From Coenobita brevimanus (taxonomy: Eukaryota; Arthropoda; Malacostraca; Decapoda; Coenobitidae), in contig CM064697.1 of NCBI GenBank assembly GCA_032717465.1, positions 7,095,533 through 7,159,532 on the forward strand: 64,000 nucleotides of DNA, read 5' to 3'. Position numbers and translations under genes: made by a program. Of this stretch, positions 1-12,060 are shown in pieces. Each line of letters starts with the position of its first letter. Position 1 is the first letter of the stretch. The notes beneath the pieces are model-generated. The model did not search any database and was not told the DNA's origin. It worked only from the letters and a program-made list of their open reading frames with translations.

Positions 1-239
1 AAAGGGGTGGACTCTATCAGGATCCCATGACTTATCTTCAGGCTCAGCTAAGTAAAATTATCTTACATTAAGTGGGACAGAAGACTTGAGCTGTCCCGAC
101 CATAAGAAGGTTGATGCTAACAGGTAAACAGGAGGCTCATATGAATTAATCTCATTTGGTATTAGCTGGAGAAGAATACTTACGTTTCCCAACCACAACA
201 GCACTACATAACTTAAGAAATACAGCAGCGGCAAGAGAT
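1..239. other. Non-coding sequence, nothing recognised
   Basis: Mixed-composition sequence before the first repeat. The one frame across it is hydrophobic low-complexity and extends into the purine-rich repeat that follows, so I do not treat it as coding. Confidence 0.4.
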
Positions 240-590
240 GAGTAACGAGCATAAGTGAAAAGCAAAAGGCATAAGAGAAAAGTAAAAAGCATATGAGAAG
301 AGCAAAGAGCATGAAAGAGGAGTAGCAAGCACTATAACCAGCAAACATTAGAGAAAAGTAACCAGCATAAGAAAAAAGTAGCAAACATCAGAGAAAAGTA
401 AAGGCATAAGAAAAGTAATAAGCATTAGAGAAAAGTAACATGCATTAAAGAAAAGTTGGAAACATAAGAGAAAAGTAAAAGGCATACGAGAAAAATAAAA
501 AGCATAAAAGAAAAAGAAAAAGCATGAGAAAAGTAATAAGCACTAGAGAAAAGAGATAAGCTTAAGAGAAAAGTGACGAACCAAACGTAA
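240..590. repeat. Purine-rich minisatellite, unit about 18-22 bp
   Basis: A degenerate unit containing agagaaaagtaa followed by a GCAT-type spacer recurs about fifteen times with small length changes. The long minus-strand frames over this stretch (S/F/L/Y-rich) are by-products of the purine/pyrimidine asymmetry. Confidence 0.7.
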
Positions 591-1849
591 AGGAAAGAAG
601 GTGGGGATTGGAGGGCTGTAAGTGAAACGGACGAAGCGAAATATAATACGGAACGGAAGTAAGAACTGGAAGATATAAAAGATGTGGACAAAAAGAACAT
701 GGAAACGAAAGACGGCTGGAAAGGTGAGAAATGGAAGGAATAAAAGAAGACGGAAGGAATATGAAAAGGAAAACAGGGCGGTGAGATCTAGCTGTAAAAG
801 AGGAAAAACAGGTCGAAATCGGAGAATTAGAAGGACGAAAAGGAAGACAATGAAAAGAATAATGAAAGAACGAAGATAGAGAGGGACAGTGAAAACTGGG
901 CTGAAGAAGACGAAAAGAATGGGGAAAGTACGTAAAGGTGAAAAATGGAAGGATTCAAAAGAGAACTCCAACAGTACGCAAGGAAGGAAAGAAATGACAA
1001 CTGGAGGCATGCAGAAGAAAGAAACAAAATATAGATCCAGTTAAAATGAGTTACAAGCATAACGGAAGGGAAGGATGGTGAAAATAAAAGTGACATGCGC
1101 AATACAGATTAAAGACTGTGGGAATTTAAGTGAAAGTGACAGACCAAAAAGAAGGGAAGGAAGGTGAGAATATAAGTAATAGAAATATGCAGAAAGGAAA
1201 GGGTGAGAACCAAACAAGGGAAGATAACATGAGGAAAAAAGAAGGTAAGGATGGAAGGTGATAAAGTGAAAGGCTGTAAAAGACAAGATATACTGCTTCG
1301 ATGAGGAAGGAAAGGTGACGATCTAAACGGAAAGGAAGTTAAGAACTGAATGGAAGAGAGCAAGAAAATGGACAGGAGGAGAGGAAGGAGGAATTTAAAG
1401 GAAGACTAAAAAACGAGAGGAGGAGAAAACTAGAGGACTATAAAAAAGAACGACCAGAATGCATAAACGAAAGAGAATACTGGAACGGTGTAAAATAGCA
1501 GGAAATGAATGGGGAAAGGAAGGGAGGGTAAGAATTGGGTGTAAACATGTAGGACAGAAATAAATTATGGAGTGTGAAAAATGAAGTTTTAACGAGGTGT
1601 GAAAAATAATGGAAAGGAAGAAAAGTGAAAAAGGAACGGTATAGAAGTGGATGACGTAAAACGGAATGAGACATAGAAGGAAGTAAAGAAAGATGATAAG
1701 ATTATCGACAGGGAAAAGAAGAGATAGTGAGAAATGGCGCAATGTAAAATAGGAAGATAAAATTAAAAACAAGACGGAGAGAGAAGGGTGCAAAATTTGT
1801 AAATGAGGAGGCGGCAAGATGATGAAAGCAAGATGACAACTGGAAAGGC

Positions 1850-1852
<3 letters not shown>
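591..1852. repeat. Long degenerate purine-rich tract
   Basis: The plus strand is dominated by A and G, with recurring phrases such as ggaaaggaag and ggtgagaa at irregular spacing. This looks like an old, heavily mutated minisatellite. Open frames run on both strands only because one strand lacks T and C; none has a credible protein composition. Confidence 0.6.

Positions 1853-1903
<51 letters not shown>
1853..1903. repeat. (AC)n microsatellite
   Basis: Uninterrupted AC dinucleotide array of about 51 bp. Confidence 0.97.
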
Positions 1904-1905
<2 letters not shown>

Positions 1906-1972
1906 GAATGATAAGATTACAGAGACGAAGAAAGGTGAGAAATGGAATGGTGTAGAGGAGGAGGAGCAAGGA

Positions 1973-2004
<32 letters not shown>

Positions 2005-2023
2005 GGAGGAGGAGGAGGAGGAG
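1973..2023. repeat. (GAT)n-(GAG)n compound microsatellite
   Basis: About ten GAT triplets pass directly into GAG triplets. The array translates as poly-D/poly-E or poly-S/H depending on frame, which explains the apparent homopolymer peptides. Confidence 0.95.
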
Positions 2024-2106
2024 AAGGGCAAGAGCTAAGTTGCGGTAAAAAAGTGAATGACGTGAGGGGGAGAACGTGAGAACCGTCAGAGGGAAACAAT
2101 ACATAC

Positions 2107-2136
2107 GAGAGAGAGAGAGAGGGGGGGGGGGAGGGG
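2107..2136. repeat. (GA)n and poly-G tract
   Basis: Short GA array followed by a run of eleven G and a second G-rich block; it marks the end of the purine-rich domain that starts at 240. Confidence 0.9.
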
Positions 2137-2974
2137 TCGACATTCACGGCCAAATGGAAACAGTAACAGGTGTGAAACGCAGTAAAAAATACAATAAAAC
2201 AAAAACACGCACCTCACCGTCTTGCCTCACAACACGCCATTCTCACCGCTATTAAAACCATAAAATCGCTCTTGATATTACGTTCTTGACCCTCTGACCA
2301 CTGATTTTTTCCCCACAGGCTATTTTCTCCCCCCACCCCTACTCCGTCATCCCACACCTGGATATTGTCTATGTCGTTCTATGAGGTATATTTCTGACGG
2401 TTTATCAGGCTCCTTACATGCTTACCTCTGTATCTGACAGGTTAACATTTTTTTCTGAATTTATGCATACAAGTCTTTATTAAGTGACTCATATATAATA
2501 AGGAAATATTAAGGTGTGATAAGGAAACTAAATAGCCAAGATAGAGACACTACTAAGCCCCTCAAACCTACAAAGATTTAGACTATACGTACTACTTTAC
2601 AAACAACTGATACTAAGTTGGAAGCAGGTTTATATCCCCTGTCTCGATACGTTCAAAACATATTGACATTAAAAAAAAATGATAATCAGTAACATACAAA
2701 TCCAATCAATATACACATAAAATGAACTGGAATATCGCTTCATTAGTGATCAGCCTCAAAATTGTAAAGGTATTATTAAGCGGAACTGTCCATCACACAA
2801 TAAGCTGTTCTTGCCACAGGAAAAATGCACATCATTAAAAAGAAAAAATCCTTATATTTAGGACAGGAACTGCAAGAAATCTGGATGGAATAAACTACAC
2901 TATTTTTTTAGCCCCGACTGACCCCCTCCTTCCCCTCCTCCCAAAAAAATACTGCTTAACTTCTTCCACTCAGG

Positions 2975-2976
<2 letters not shown>
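2137..2976. other. Unique-looking AT-rich non-coding sequence
   Basis: No repeat, RNA gene or credible frame was seen in these 840 bases. The composition is ordinary and AT-rich, in contrast with the purine-rich block before it. Confidence 0.4.

Positions 2977-3025
<49 letters not shown>
2977..3025. repeat. (AC)n microsatellite
   Basis: AC array of about 49 bp. Confidence 0.97.
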
Positions 3026-3026
<1 letters not shown>

Positions 3027-3189
3027 GCTGTAAAAATAAGGCCAAAACACGCATTCACGCAAAGATGGCGTGCTATTCATTACCAAAATCTTACATTTTG
3101 GGTCTTGAGTGATAAGAGGCCTTCAAAGGAAACGAGTGTCAAATAAAATGAGTGAGATATGAAGAGAAAACAGAACGGAGGGCCCTAAG

Positions 3190-3378
3190 GTAGGAAAGAC
3201 AAAAGGAAGGAGAGAGGGAAGGATGGTTGAATGGATGGACTGATGGACGAAGGAAGAATGCTGTACAGTATAAGGACGAATTTGCGAATGAATGAATGAA
3301 TGAAAGAATAAATGAATGAATGAATGAAGGAAGGAAGCAAGGAAGGAAACAAGCAAGCAAGCAAGCAAGCATGCAAGG
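3190..3378. repeat. Tetranucleotide cluster (GAAT, GAAG, CAAG)
   Basis: GGAAGG-type sequence passes into about ten GAAT units (from 3285), then GAAG, then about five CAAG units. The minus-strand frames here (F-I-H-S repeats, L-A-C repeats) are translations of these tetranucleotides. Confidence 0.9.
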
Positions 3379-3645
3379 CTACCACCTCCCACGAGCAGCA
3401 CTGGAGGTTTAGGCAAACTTAAAGCGACACCACGACAACATGTGGCCAAGCTTCTCACACAACCACTTCGCCTACAAAATAATCACCATCATCCTATTTC
3501 CTCACTAACTTTAATGGGGTGGAGAGGACTCAGAAAGAGGAGGAGGAAAACTGAACGACCTGAGACTGCTGTATTCCTGTTGACAAGGGAGGCTTCATAC
3601 ATATCTTCCTTGCATAAACAGGCGCTCCTAAATACGAAAATCCCT
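3379..3645. other. Non-coding sequence, nothing recognised
   Basis: Mixed sequence between the tetranucleotide cluster and the 144-bp tandem repeat. A 75-codon plus-strand frame crosses it, but I see no family signature in it. Confidence 0.35.
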
Positions 3646-3995
3646 CAACTAAATCCAAGCTCAAAGTAGATAAAGAAAAGTGTCTGGTACTGCAGGTGAT
3701 CAGTGGCCATGTATCCTATCCCTCACAGAATCGTAAACACTCCTATATGCGACAGCCCTACTTAAACCGAAACAGACAGCCCCAAACTAAATTAATTTTC
3801 ATATATAGTGAAAAAGAAAATCGGTGTTGTCTGGTTCTCTAGATCAGTGGCCATGCATCCTATCCCTCACAGTATCATAAACAGTTACTCCCATATAAGA
3901 CAACCCCTATTTTCACCAAAACAGACGGCCTCCAACTAAATCCACTTTCGCTTAATGATAGTTAAAAAGGAGGGAACGATGTCTGGCGCTCTTCA
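3646..3995. repeat. Tandem repeat, unit about 144-150 bp, ~2.3 copies
   Basis: The phrase gatcagtggccatg occurs at 3698 and again at 3842, each followed by tatcctatccctcacag-like sequence or its close variant and an aaacagac phrase. A third, partial unit begins near 3936 with actaaatccac and reaches a second copy of gtctgg. Divergence between units is moderate, so the duplication is not recent. Confidence 0.8.
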
Positions 3996-4267
3996 CAAAG
4001 GGGTCCCGGAAATTGCATGCAACAAGGGGCTAATGCAACGAGTCCTGCCCCCCTCCCCCCCAGAAAACAGGATTTACACTTTAACCTTTTACCCCTGACT
4101 AAACGACAGCCAGGATTTAGCCGGGAAGGGAAAAGCGACCGATAAACCCGGACAATTCAATTCAAAGGAGAGCCGCGGGATTGATGGCGGACTGGCAAAT
4201 GAGGACGAACTGAGGGCAAGGAGTGGTTTGGTGGTCTCATGATGTTGTGTTGACCTCGATTACACAA
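3996..4267. other. Non-coding sequence
   Basis: Sequence of ordinary complexity, including a G/A/C-mixed block at 4080-4250, with no gene or RNA recognised. Confidence 0.35.
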
Positions 4268-4303
4268 TTATTTATTTATTTATCTATCTATTTATCTATT
4301 TTT
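4268..4303. repeat. (TTTA)n/(TCTA)n microsatellite
   Basis: Interrupted tetranucleotide array of TTTA and TCTA units. Confidence 0.85.
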
Positions 4304-4529
4304 GCATTAACCTGATACTGTGCTCACCTAGATTACAGGTTCTTTTCTTAACTTTAATTCTGAATTTGTGCTCACCTTGATTACTCGTATTTACATATTT
4401 ATTTATTTTTAGATGGAAAGATATCTCTAACAATGGCCTTGTCAGTCTATTTCTCACTAACTACTTTCGGACGCAAGAACCCTCACTCTCCTCGACTTTT
4501 GCGAAGCCAAACCACGCTACACCAAACTG

Positions 4530-4918
4530 CACAACATACCACCCTCTCACACCACACCACACCACACAACACACCATTCCATGTCTCCCACACCATAACG
4601 CACAAACTCACCCTCCCACATCACACAACATCACAAAAAATCACCATCCCACTCCACACCAGCCTCCCAAACCACGCCACACAAACTCACCCTTCCACAC
4701 CACACTACACAAAATCACTCTCCCACATCTCACCACACCACACAAAATCACCTTCCCACGCCACACCACACCACACAAAATCAATCTCCCACACCACCAC
4801 ACCACACATAATCACCCTCCCACACCACACCACACAAAATCGCCCTCCCACACCACACCACACAAAATCGCCCTCCCACACCACACCACACAAAATCATC
4901 CTCCCACACCGCACCATA
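4530..4918. repeat. CCACA-rich minisatellite, 28-bp unit at its 3' end
   Basis: Accaca/ccaca units are interspersed with aaaatc and ccctccca. In the last part, the aaaatc phrase recurs at 4836, 4864 and 4892, giving an exact 28-bp period. The 185-codon H/T/P-rich plus-strand frame (4433-4990) and the G/W/V-rich minus-strand frame are both translations of this repeat. Confidence 0.9.
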
Positions 4919-5195
4919 CCAATTAACCAAAGAGCACTAGCTTCTGCATTTAGTATATTTTTATTTCGTTTTACACTAACCAGATACTAAGCTCACGTCG
5001 ACTGTAGTTTTTTCTTCACATTAACCTGGGTCTGTGCTTACCTGGATTACACTGTCGCCTTTTCTTTCATTAACCTAATATTGTGCTTACCTTGATATCA
5101 CTTTCCTTTTTTTTTTCTTTTTTGTATTTACACCACTTATATTGATTACACTGCCTCCTTTTCTTACATTAATCTGATACTGTGCTTACCTCGAT

Positions 5196-5197
<2 letters not shown>

Positions 5198-5238
<41 letters not shown>
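5198..5238. repeat. (CT)n microsatellite
   Basis: CT array of about 41 bp. Confidence 0.97.
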
Positions 5239-5240
<2 letters not shown>

Positions 5241-5552
5241 CCTTCACTGGTCTTCCATACATTTCGTTTACATTAACTTGGCCTTACTTGCTTACCTCAC
5301 TTTTAAAAATATATTTCTCGCGTAGGTTTCATTCTTTATTGCCATATATATTCTCTTTTTACATTCTGGTGCACGAAGTCTCTCCTTATGAAGATTCCTA
5401 ACCTCATTCGGATCAGATGATGACCAGGTAGTCATTCTGGAGGGTTGATTTGAATAGTAACCATGGAGACTCATGCCAAAATGGTAACAAAGGCTCACCG
5501 AATTTCATGCAAACGCGACTTTGTACCGCTGTTGTGGGAATGGCCAAAGTCT

Positions 5553-5555
<3 letters not shown>

Positions 5556-5596
<41 letters not shown>
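5556..5596. repeat. (GA)n microsatellite
   Basis: AG/GA array of about 41 bp, in opposite strand sense to the CT array at 5198. Confidence 0.97.
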
Positions 5597-5599
<3 letters not shown>

Positions 5600-5750
5600 C
5601 TTATGAGGCAGAGAGGTTGGTCTCCTAATACTGTGCTTACCTTTATCAGTTTCTTTCGTTTTCATATAGTCCACATTTACGTATATATAATTATTATACA
5701 TATAGTCACCTACATTTATTCAATAAAGTTCATTATTATCAGTTATTATT

Positions 5751-6585
5751 AGGAACTCCACATTCAGTGGAGTTCTTATTGATATTGTAAATATTATTAT
5801 TAGTTTTATGTTTCGGGGGGGGGGGGGATCTAGAAGGCTGGCATTCCAATACCACTCGAGATAGAGACTTGAAATTTTCAGGAGTATTGTACCTTGGTTG
5901 CAGGCTTCTTTTGGCACTTTTTTTTCCTAGCACTAGCGCCATCTACGTTATTTTTTTCAGTTTTTGCTCTCCTGCGCAGCAAAAACTACGGAATCGATTG
6001 CTTTGCAAATTTTCAATTATGCAGTCGTCAACACATACTAGTGCACCTGGGTACTGATACTGAGATCAAACAAATACTCTCTGAGATATTGAGGAAAATC
6101 AAAATGGCCGCTTCATGGTTGAAAGTGCTAAGTCGGAATGTATTTGGCCGATTTTGGTCAAACTCGGTGGAAATGTAGTAGGTCATGAATGGGTATTTAG
6201 CATGGTATGAATGACCCTGACCATGGTCCCAAGGTTACAGGTCAAAGTCCGTAAAAAACTTTGGACTTGAATAAAAGTCCGTGAATATTAGGTCTACAAT
6301 GATAAAAATATTTTCTGAATCCTAAGAGTGTCTACTTTTTAAGATTTCATAACAGCAATTATGACAAATCAATATTTTTGGACGATTTTTGGTCCTACAA
6401 TATCACATACACAGATCTTGGTTAGAACGAAGATCATGACACTTATATCTGCATATTCAATTTATGATGCATTATTAATATTGCACCACAACCACTCTTA
6501 ACACTGTTTATGAAGAATGTAAACCATATCTGAAGTACAAGTGTGGCATTTTTTTTTTCATTCTAATCTGGAATGTGGGGTTCCT
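5751..6585. mobile_element. Family D: 835-bp element with short terminal inverted repeats
   Basis: The left end reads aggaactccacattcag. The reverse complement of the right end (6568-6585) reads aggaaccccacattccag, so the termini are inverted copies with two differences. The left end also forms its own hairpin: ggaactccac, a five-base loop, then gtggagttct. The interior is AT-rich with no transposase-like frame, as expected of a non-autonomous DNA element. No convincing target-site duplication is visible. It could instead be a chance inverted match; the extra hairpin argues for a real terminus. Confidence 0.5.
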
Positions 6586-6622
6586 CGAATACTGCTTCTG
6601 CAATTTCAGAATTCTAGTTTTT

Positions 6623-6686
6623 ACTATTATCATCATCATTATCATCACTGTTATTATCACTATTATTATTATTATTATTATTATTA
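6623..6686. repeat. (ATC)n/(ATT)n microsatellite
   Basis: Interrupted trinucleotide array directly abutting the 5' end of the LINE fragment that follows. Confidence 0.9.
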
Positions 6687-7000
6687 TGTGTGGAGTGACG
6701 CGTATGGATCGAGTGCGAAATGATGAAGTGCGAAGGAGAACTGGAGTTGTTCGGGAGATGGCTGGTAGAGTTGAGCAGAGGGTGTTGCAATGGTTTGGGC
6801 ATATGGAGAGAATGGATAATGAGCGACTGGTGAAAAAGATAACTAGATCTGATGTGAGAGGTGTAAGACTGAGAGGAAGACCACGAATAGGATGGATGGA
6901 CAGTGTGAAGAGAGCGCTGGATGCGAGAGGGATGTCCGTTGAGCAAGGAAGAGTGGCTGTGCGTGACAGAAATAAATGGAGAGAAATTGTGAATGAATAA
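6686..7000 (+). pseudogene. C-terminal end of a non-LTR (LINE) reverse transcriptase ORF, 5'-truncated
   Basis: The frame reads from the ATG at 6686 to TAA at 6998-7000, giving about 104 codons. It contains VLQWFGHMERMDNERLVKK, then RGRPRIGWMDSVKRAL, then a RDRNKW segment. This W-x-GH-x-RM-(D/E) ... RGRPR-x-W series is what is commonly seen downstream of the reverse transcriptase domain in many animal non-LTR elements. The catalytic RT domain and everything upstream are missing; the copy starts at an ATT array. The frame is undamaged across the surviving part, so the insertion is not very old. It cannot encode a working enzyme. Confidence 0.8.
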
Positions 7001-7309
7001 GTGATGACGCAGCCCTGAGGGGATATTCTCCCGCATTTGGTCTGATCAGCTAGTCAGGTCAGGTGCGGGTAAGGGGATGGGTCTGTTATGATGTGGCAGG
7101 GGTAAACCAGTTCTGCTGTCGGGCCCTGCTGTGGATGTCACTGCTTGCATTGCGCAGTTGACCCTTGTGCGGTGCGATGCGGTGAGGATCTGTCCGTTCT
7201 CCCCTTTGGGGCTAAGATGCGAATGAATGTGTTTGAATGGATGAGTAAATGGAGAGTGAGTCGTCCTGTCTCGGCTACCTCCCTTTCCTTGGGGGAAGCA
7301 GCCTAGGTA
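7001..7309 (+). mobile_element. 3' untranslated region of the truncated LINE
   Basis: About 310 bases of G+C-balanced sequence follow the ORF stop and lead directly into a TAGA array, the usual layout of a LINE 3' UTR and tail. The boundary is placed where the simple repeat begins. Confidence 0.65.
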
Positions 7310-7329
7310 TATAGATAGATAGATAGATT
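7310..7329 (+). repeat. (TAGA)n tail of the LINE copy
   Basis: About five ATAG/TAGA units mark the probable 3' terminus of the retrotransposed copy. A tail of the same type ends the second LINE fragment at 22716-22750. Confidence 0.7.
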
Positions 7330-7333
7330 ATTT

Positions 7334-7374
<41 letters not shown>

Positions 7375-7375
7375 T

Positions 7376-7418
<43 letters not shown>

Positions 7419-7505
7419 TACTACTACTAGTACTACTACTAGTACTACCACCATTACAACTACTACTACTACTACAACGACTACTGCCATTACAACTACT
7501 ACTAG
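7330..7505. repeat. (ATT)n followed by (ACT/ACC)n trinucleotide array
   Basis: Two ATT blocks split by TTTTC, then ACT, AGT, ACC and ACA triplets. Apparent poly-N, poly-I and poly-V peptides come from this array. Confidence 0.95.
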
Positions 7506-8651
<1,146 letters not shown>

Positions 8652-9086
8652 TAGCTTTTTCTTCGTGCATTTTTAGTTCTATTGTAAAAAACGGAAACCA
8701 GTATTTAGAGTCCCTACGTTGGTAGTCTTTCTTTACCTTCACTACGATAATGTACGCTTTTATGTTACTTATCTATTATATATAATTTTTTTTTTTTGGG
8801 GGGGCCCTATTGAAATGATTATGCAACTCTGAAAAGACTCCTACTACTGAATAAGTTAACGAAGTCTAAATCTATCCTTCTCAGTTCATAAAGTTTCTCC
8901 TAAGCTAAATAAAACAGTGAGTCAGTAACAAGAATAAAATCCAAAAAAATCGGTGCATCATAGAGGTTCAAATATTTCTTTTCCCACATTTTTTCCTGTG
9001 TGCCTGCAAGTGCATTTACGTGTATGTTTATGGATAAGTTGTGCATATTCGTATTTTACAGTCTTTTTATTAAATCTTATCCTCAC

Positions 9087-9090
<4 letters not shown>
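8652..9090. other. AT-rich non-coding sequence
   Basis: Contains a T-run/G-run at about 8787-8804. No gene or repeat family recognised. Confidence 0.35.

Positions 9091-9137
<47 letters not shown>
9091..9137. repeat. (CT)n microsatellite
   Basis: CT array of about 47 bp. Confidence 0.97.
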
Positions 9138-9139
<2 letters not shown>

Positions 9140-9304
9140 GCCAGACAGCCTAAGAATCGCACAAGCCTCCTGATAATAAATGGAAAGGCAACCCCGAGGG
9201 GTACTTCCTCACCCCTACTGAAAGTCAAGCGGCGGGTGAGGGCGAGGCGATGACACGGGAAACCATTAACTCACAAGCAACTAAACCCAACTACCAAAAG
9301 GCCA

Positions 9305-9650
9305 TCACCACAAACACACCACACCCTCCTAAACGCAACACACCACAGCATAACAAAAATCAACACTACACATCACACCACACCACACCACAACACAACA
9401 CAAAGCAACACAACATACCACACCACACCACACCACACTACACAACATTACAGCACACCACATCACACCAAACCACACCACGACGCAACACAACACATCA
9501 TACAACACAATACAACATAAGCAACACAACACAACACAACACAACACAACACAACACACACTACATCTCACCACACCGCAACACATCACACTACACATCA
9601 CTCCACACCCAACCACACCAACCACGCCACACCACACATCAACCTCTACT
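9305..9650. repeat. CCACA/ACAAC minisatellite
   Basis: Pentamer-like units (accac, acaac, acatc) run for about 350 bp. It resembles the 4530-4918 array in composition but lacks the 28-bp unit. The T/H/N-rich plus-strand frame and the C/V-rich minus-strand frame are its translations. Confidence 0.9.
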
Positions 9651-9821
9651 CACTGTTACACAAAGACTCGCATTCTCTTCGGTACAGAGGGTTCCATATC
9701 ACCAATTCCTTACCCATTATTTCTGCATATGGCTCCATAATATTCTTTTCTATCTTATTAATGAAAACTTTATCCATACAAAGGAGATAAAGCCAAACGT
9801 GCGCATCTATCAAAGTGTAAT

Positions 9822-9851
9822 TGCCAAAATAAATCGCTAAGGAAAGGGTGC
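9822..9851. mobile_element. Possible solo end of family B element
   Basis: The sequence aaataaatcgctaagga followed by agggtgct resembles the inner part of the family B terminal repeat seen at 17784-17805 (reverse complement) and 18664-18690. Only about 30 bases match, so this is tentative. Confidence 0.35.
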
Positions 9852-10556
9852 TTAAAATCTTTTTAAGCTGAAGAGAACACGGGTTTTAGTTTCTTGAAAG
9901 CCACTATTTTAAGGGGTGACTACTAAAACCTGAAATAAATATAAAACCTGCTTTAAAACTAGCATAACTCAAAGGCTTACTGGCATTTGCTGCTACCTTC
10001 AGTAACACCTTTTTTAACGCATTAGCGGAACTTTAGAGAAAAATAAAAAGATGGTGTAAATCAGGAGGGATGGATGACTACATGCTAATTCAATGGTACA
10101 CTCTTAACCTTTGACATAATATACATGATTTCCCTCGGATGAATATAAGAGCCCAATGCTGTCCCCAGGCAAAATACCTGTGTATCCATGGTAACGAACA
10201 GGTTAATTTAGCAAGTTTTTAAGTCCTCCATTAACAGGATATCTCTCGCTGAAAACTGCACAGTAGCGTAAGGGTTAAGAATATGAGAAACAATACCAAG
10301 AGAGAAAACAAGCTATATCTCAAGTTAATACCTGATGTAAACGGTAAAATACCCACTGCATCTAGTTCAATTTGCTAATTAACGCCAAAAAAAAAATTAT
10401 TGTATTCAAGATCAAACCATTCTGAAATACATCTGAACATTATCAATATGCCAACCCCAAATCACACTAAATAAAGCCTCCACCACCTGAATGAGCCTCA
10501 ACTCTCCGAAGACAAAGCCTCAGCCCTCTTCTAATAGCTAAATCCTCAACATCCTG

Positions 10557-10560
<4 letters not shown>
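9852..10560. other. AT-rich non-coding sequence
   Basis: A short hairpin (gcttaaaa, then ttttaagc) sits at 9850-9868, and a 9-bp inverted pair (ggttttagt / actaaaacc) at about 9884-9937. Nothing else was recognised. Confidence 0.4.

Positions 10561-10610
<50 letters not shown>
10561..10610. repeat. (CA)n microsatellite
   Basis: CA array of about 50 bp with one G interruption near its end. Confidence 0.97.
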
Positions 10611-10802
10611 AAGCCTCCCTTCAGCGGTTTAGGTCATAAAGGTAAATTAATTGATACACCGACTTCAGATACAGGAGTGGTAAATAGACCCCGAGATAGT
10701 TTAGAGAACCATTAGGCAGGTTTTTCAAGGAAGTTTTGTTATGACTGTCGTAAAAAAGTCTGGTGAGGTGAAAGGGGACAAGCAACAACAGAGGCACAGA
10801 TC

Positions 10803-10952
<150 letters not shown>

Positions 10953-11954
10953 GTGTGTTTTAGAGCTTTTGTGTGCAGATGCCAACACGTGCATATGTGT
11001 GCGTGAGACAACAATGCCAGCAGGACTCTGGGTAATGCTTGTGAGTGCAGGGGAATGGAGAATTTCTTAGCCACCATCTTCTGGGACACTCCGCTATTGT
11101 TGCAACGTCTTCACACCACTAGCCTCCTCCTCCTCCTCCTCCCTAGTTCTCTTCCTCTCACCCACTCGCCTCCTCCTCCTCCTCCTATTTAGTTCTCTCT
11201 CTCACCCACTCTTTCCCTGCCTCTGTCATTAGCTCCTACCAATTCTCAATCTACCTTTATTTTTATTAAATCACCCACATCACCTCTTTACGAACTACCC
11301 CTTTATTTTATTCGCTTTAATCAATACTATTAACTGCTGTATTAGTATCGTCCCCTCTTATTTATTTTAACTTACACTTCACTAAACCATTGACCTGCTG
11401 TTCCTATTTACCCTATTCGCATATTCTTTTCTCTCTCGCCAAGGTAAAAGCCAGCGAACATGTTTAACTTGGTGTCTTGACGGAGTAATTTATCAGCGTA
11501 TTTTTCTTCATGTCATTACAGTCTAAACAATACCACTCCCATTCCCTTTCCCTGTACTCATCCTTCCCTCTCCCTTACAACCTCCGCTCCCAATCTTCTC
11601 CCCACTCGACACCTTCCTTCCTCCGATTCTTCGCTGTCTTCCCTTTCCTCACTAATTATCTCCATCTCAATTACTCTCCCGTCAGTGCTCTTCCTTGTTT
11701 CCTCCACACACGCACACACGATCCTTAAATCCTCAGCTACATCATATAATTTTCATTCATACTGGTCAACTTTTTTCCACACTCCACACTGTCTTTGGAA
11801 CTTGTTACTTTTTCGATGATGAGTAGGTGAAAATGGTAGACACTTCGCAAATTAGAGGTGGTTCGCCGCAGACGCCACAGAATATCAGTGTTAGTGGGCA
11901 TTGTTTATCTTCAACCACATAACATTTTATATTAAGTTACAATCATTACATCTG
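10953..11954. other. Non-coding, becoming pyrimidine-rich
   Basis: Includes short CTC repeats at 11127-11140 and 11171-11185 and the start of the plus-strand pyrimidine-rich domain at about 11.1 kb. No gene recognised. Confidence 0.4.
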
Positions 11955-12060
11955 ACAGGTGTTGGTATAATGATTAGAGGTACTGGCTGCCGATGATCCC
12001 TGTTGTAATGCCGCGGGTTTTCATTTGGGCTGTGGAAGGGAATATCTTGAGGATCTGAAT
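11955..12060 (+). mobile_element. Possible tRNA-derived SINE head
   Basis: The stretch from ggtgttggtataatgatta through gaggtactggctgcc resembles a tRNA 5' half with a degenerate RNA polymerase III A box. About 40 bases later, gccgcgggttttcattt has the position and partial sequence of a B box. The anticodon stem is not convincing, so this is not a functional tRNA call. The body and 3' end of such an element could not be delimited. Confidence 0.35.

Larger units (their letters stand above)
4304..5660 (-). repeat. Degenerate repeat carrying a splice-donor-like motif
   Basis: A phrase close to actgtgcttaccttgatta recurs at about 4320, 4371, 5033, 5092, 5180, 5288 and 5633, with an outlier at 7789. 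It is often preceded by cattaacctg and followed by ttttct. On the minus strand it reads AAGGTAAGCAC, which matches the 5' splice-site consensus. Spacing is irregular (about 50-90 bp in clusters), and the array is interrupted by the 4530-4915 minisatellite and two dinucleotide arrays. I see no matching exon next to any copy, so I call it a repeat and not a set of real donors. Confidence 0.55.

Noticed and set aside
1395..2153. Long minus-strand frames with poly-V/C, poly-S, poly-I and poly-H runs
   Set aside because: They are translations of the AC, GAT and GAG arrays and the purine-rich tract; all three frames stay open for the same compositional reason.
4433..4990. 185-codon H/T/P/S-rich plus-strand frame
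   Set aside because: It coincides with the CCACA minisatellite; no domain and no start context beyond the repeat.
9250..9840. 196-codon T/H/Q/N-rich plus-strand frame
   Set aside because: Its core is the ACAAC/ACCAC repeat, and the flanking non-repeat codons show no family signature.
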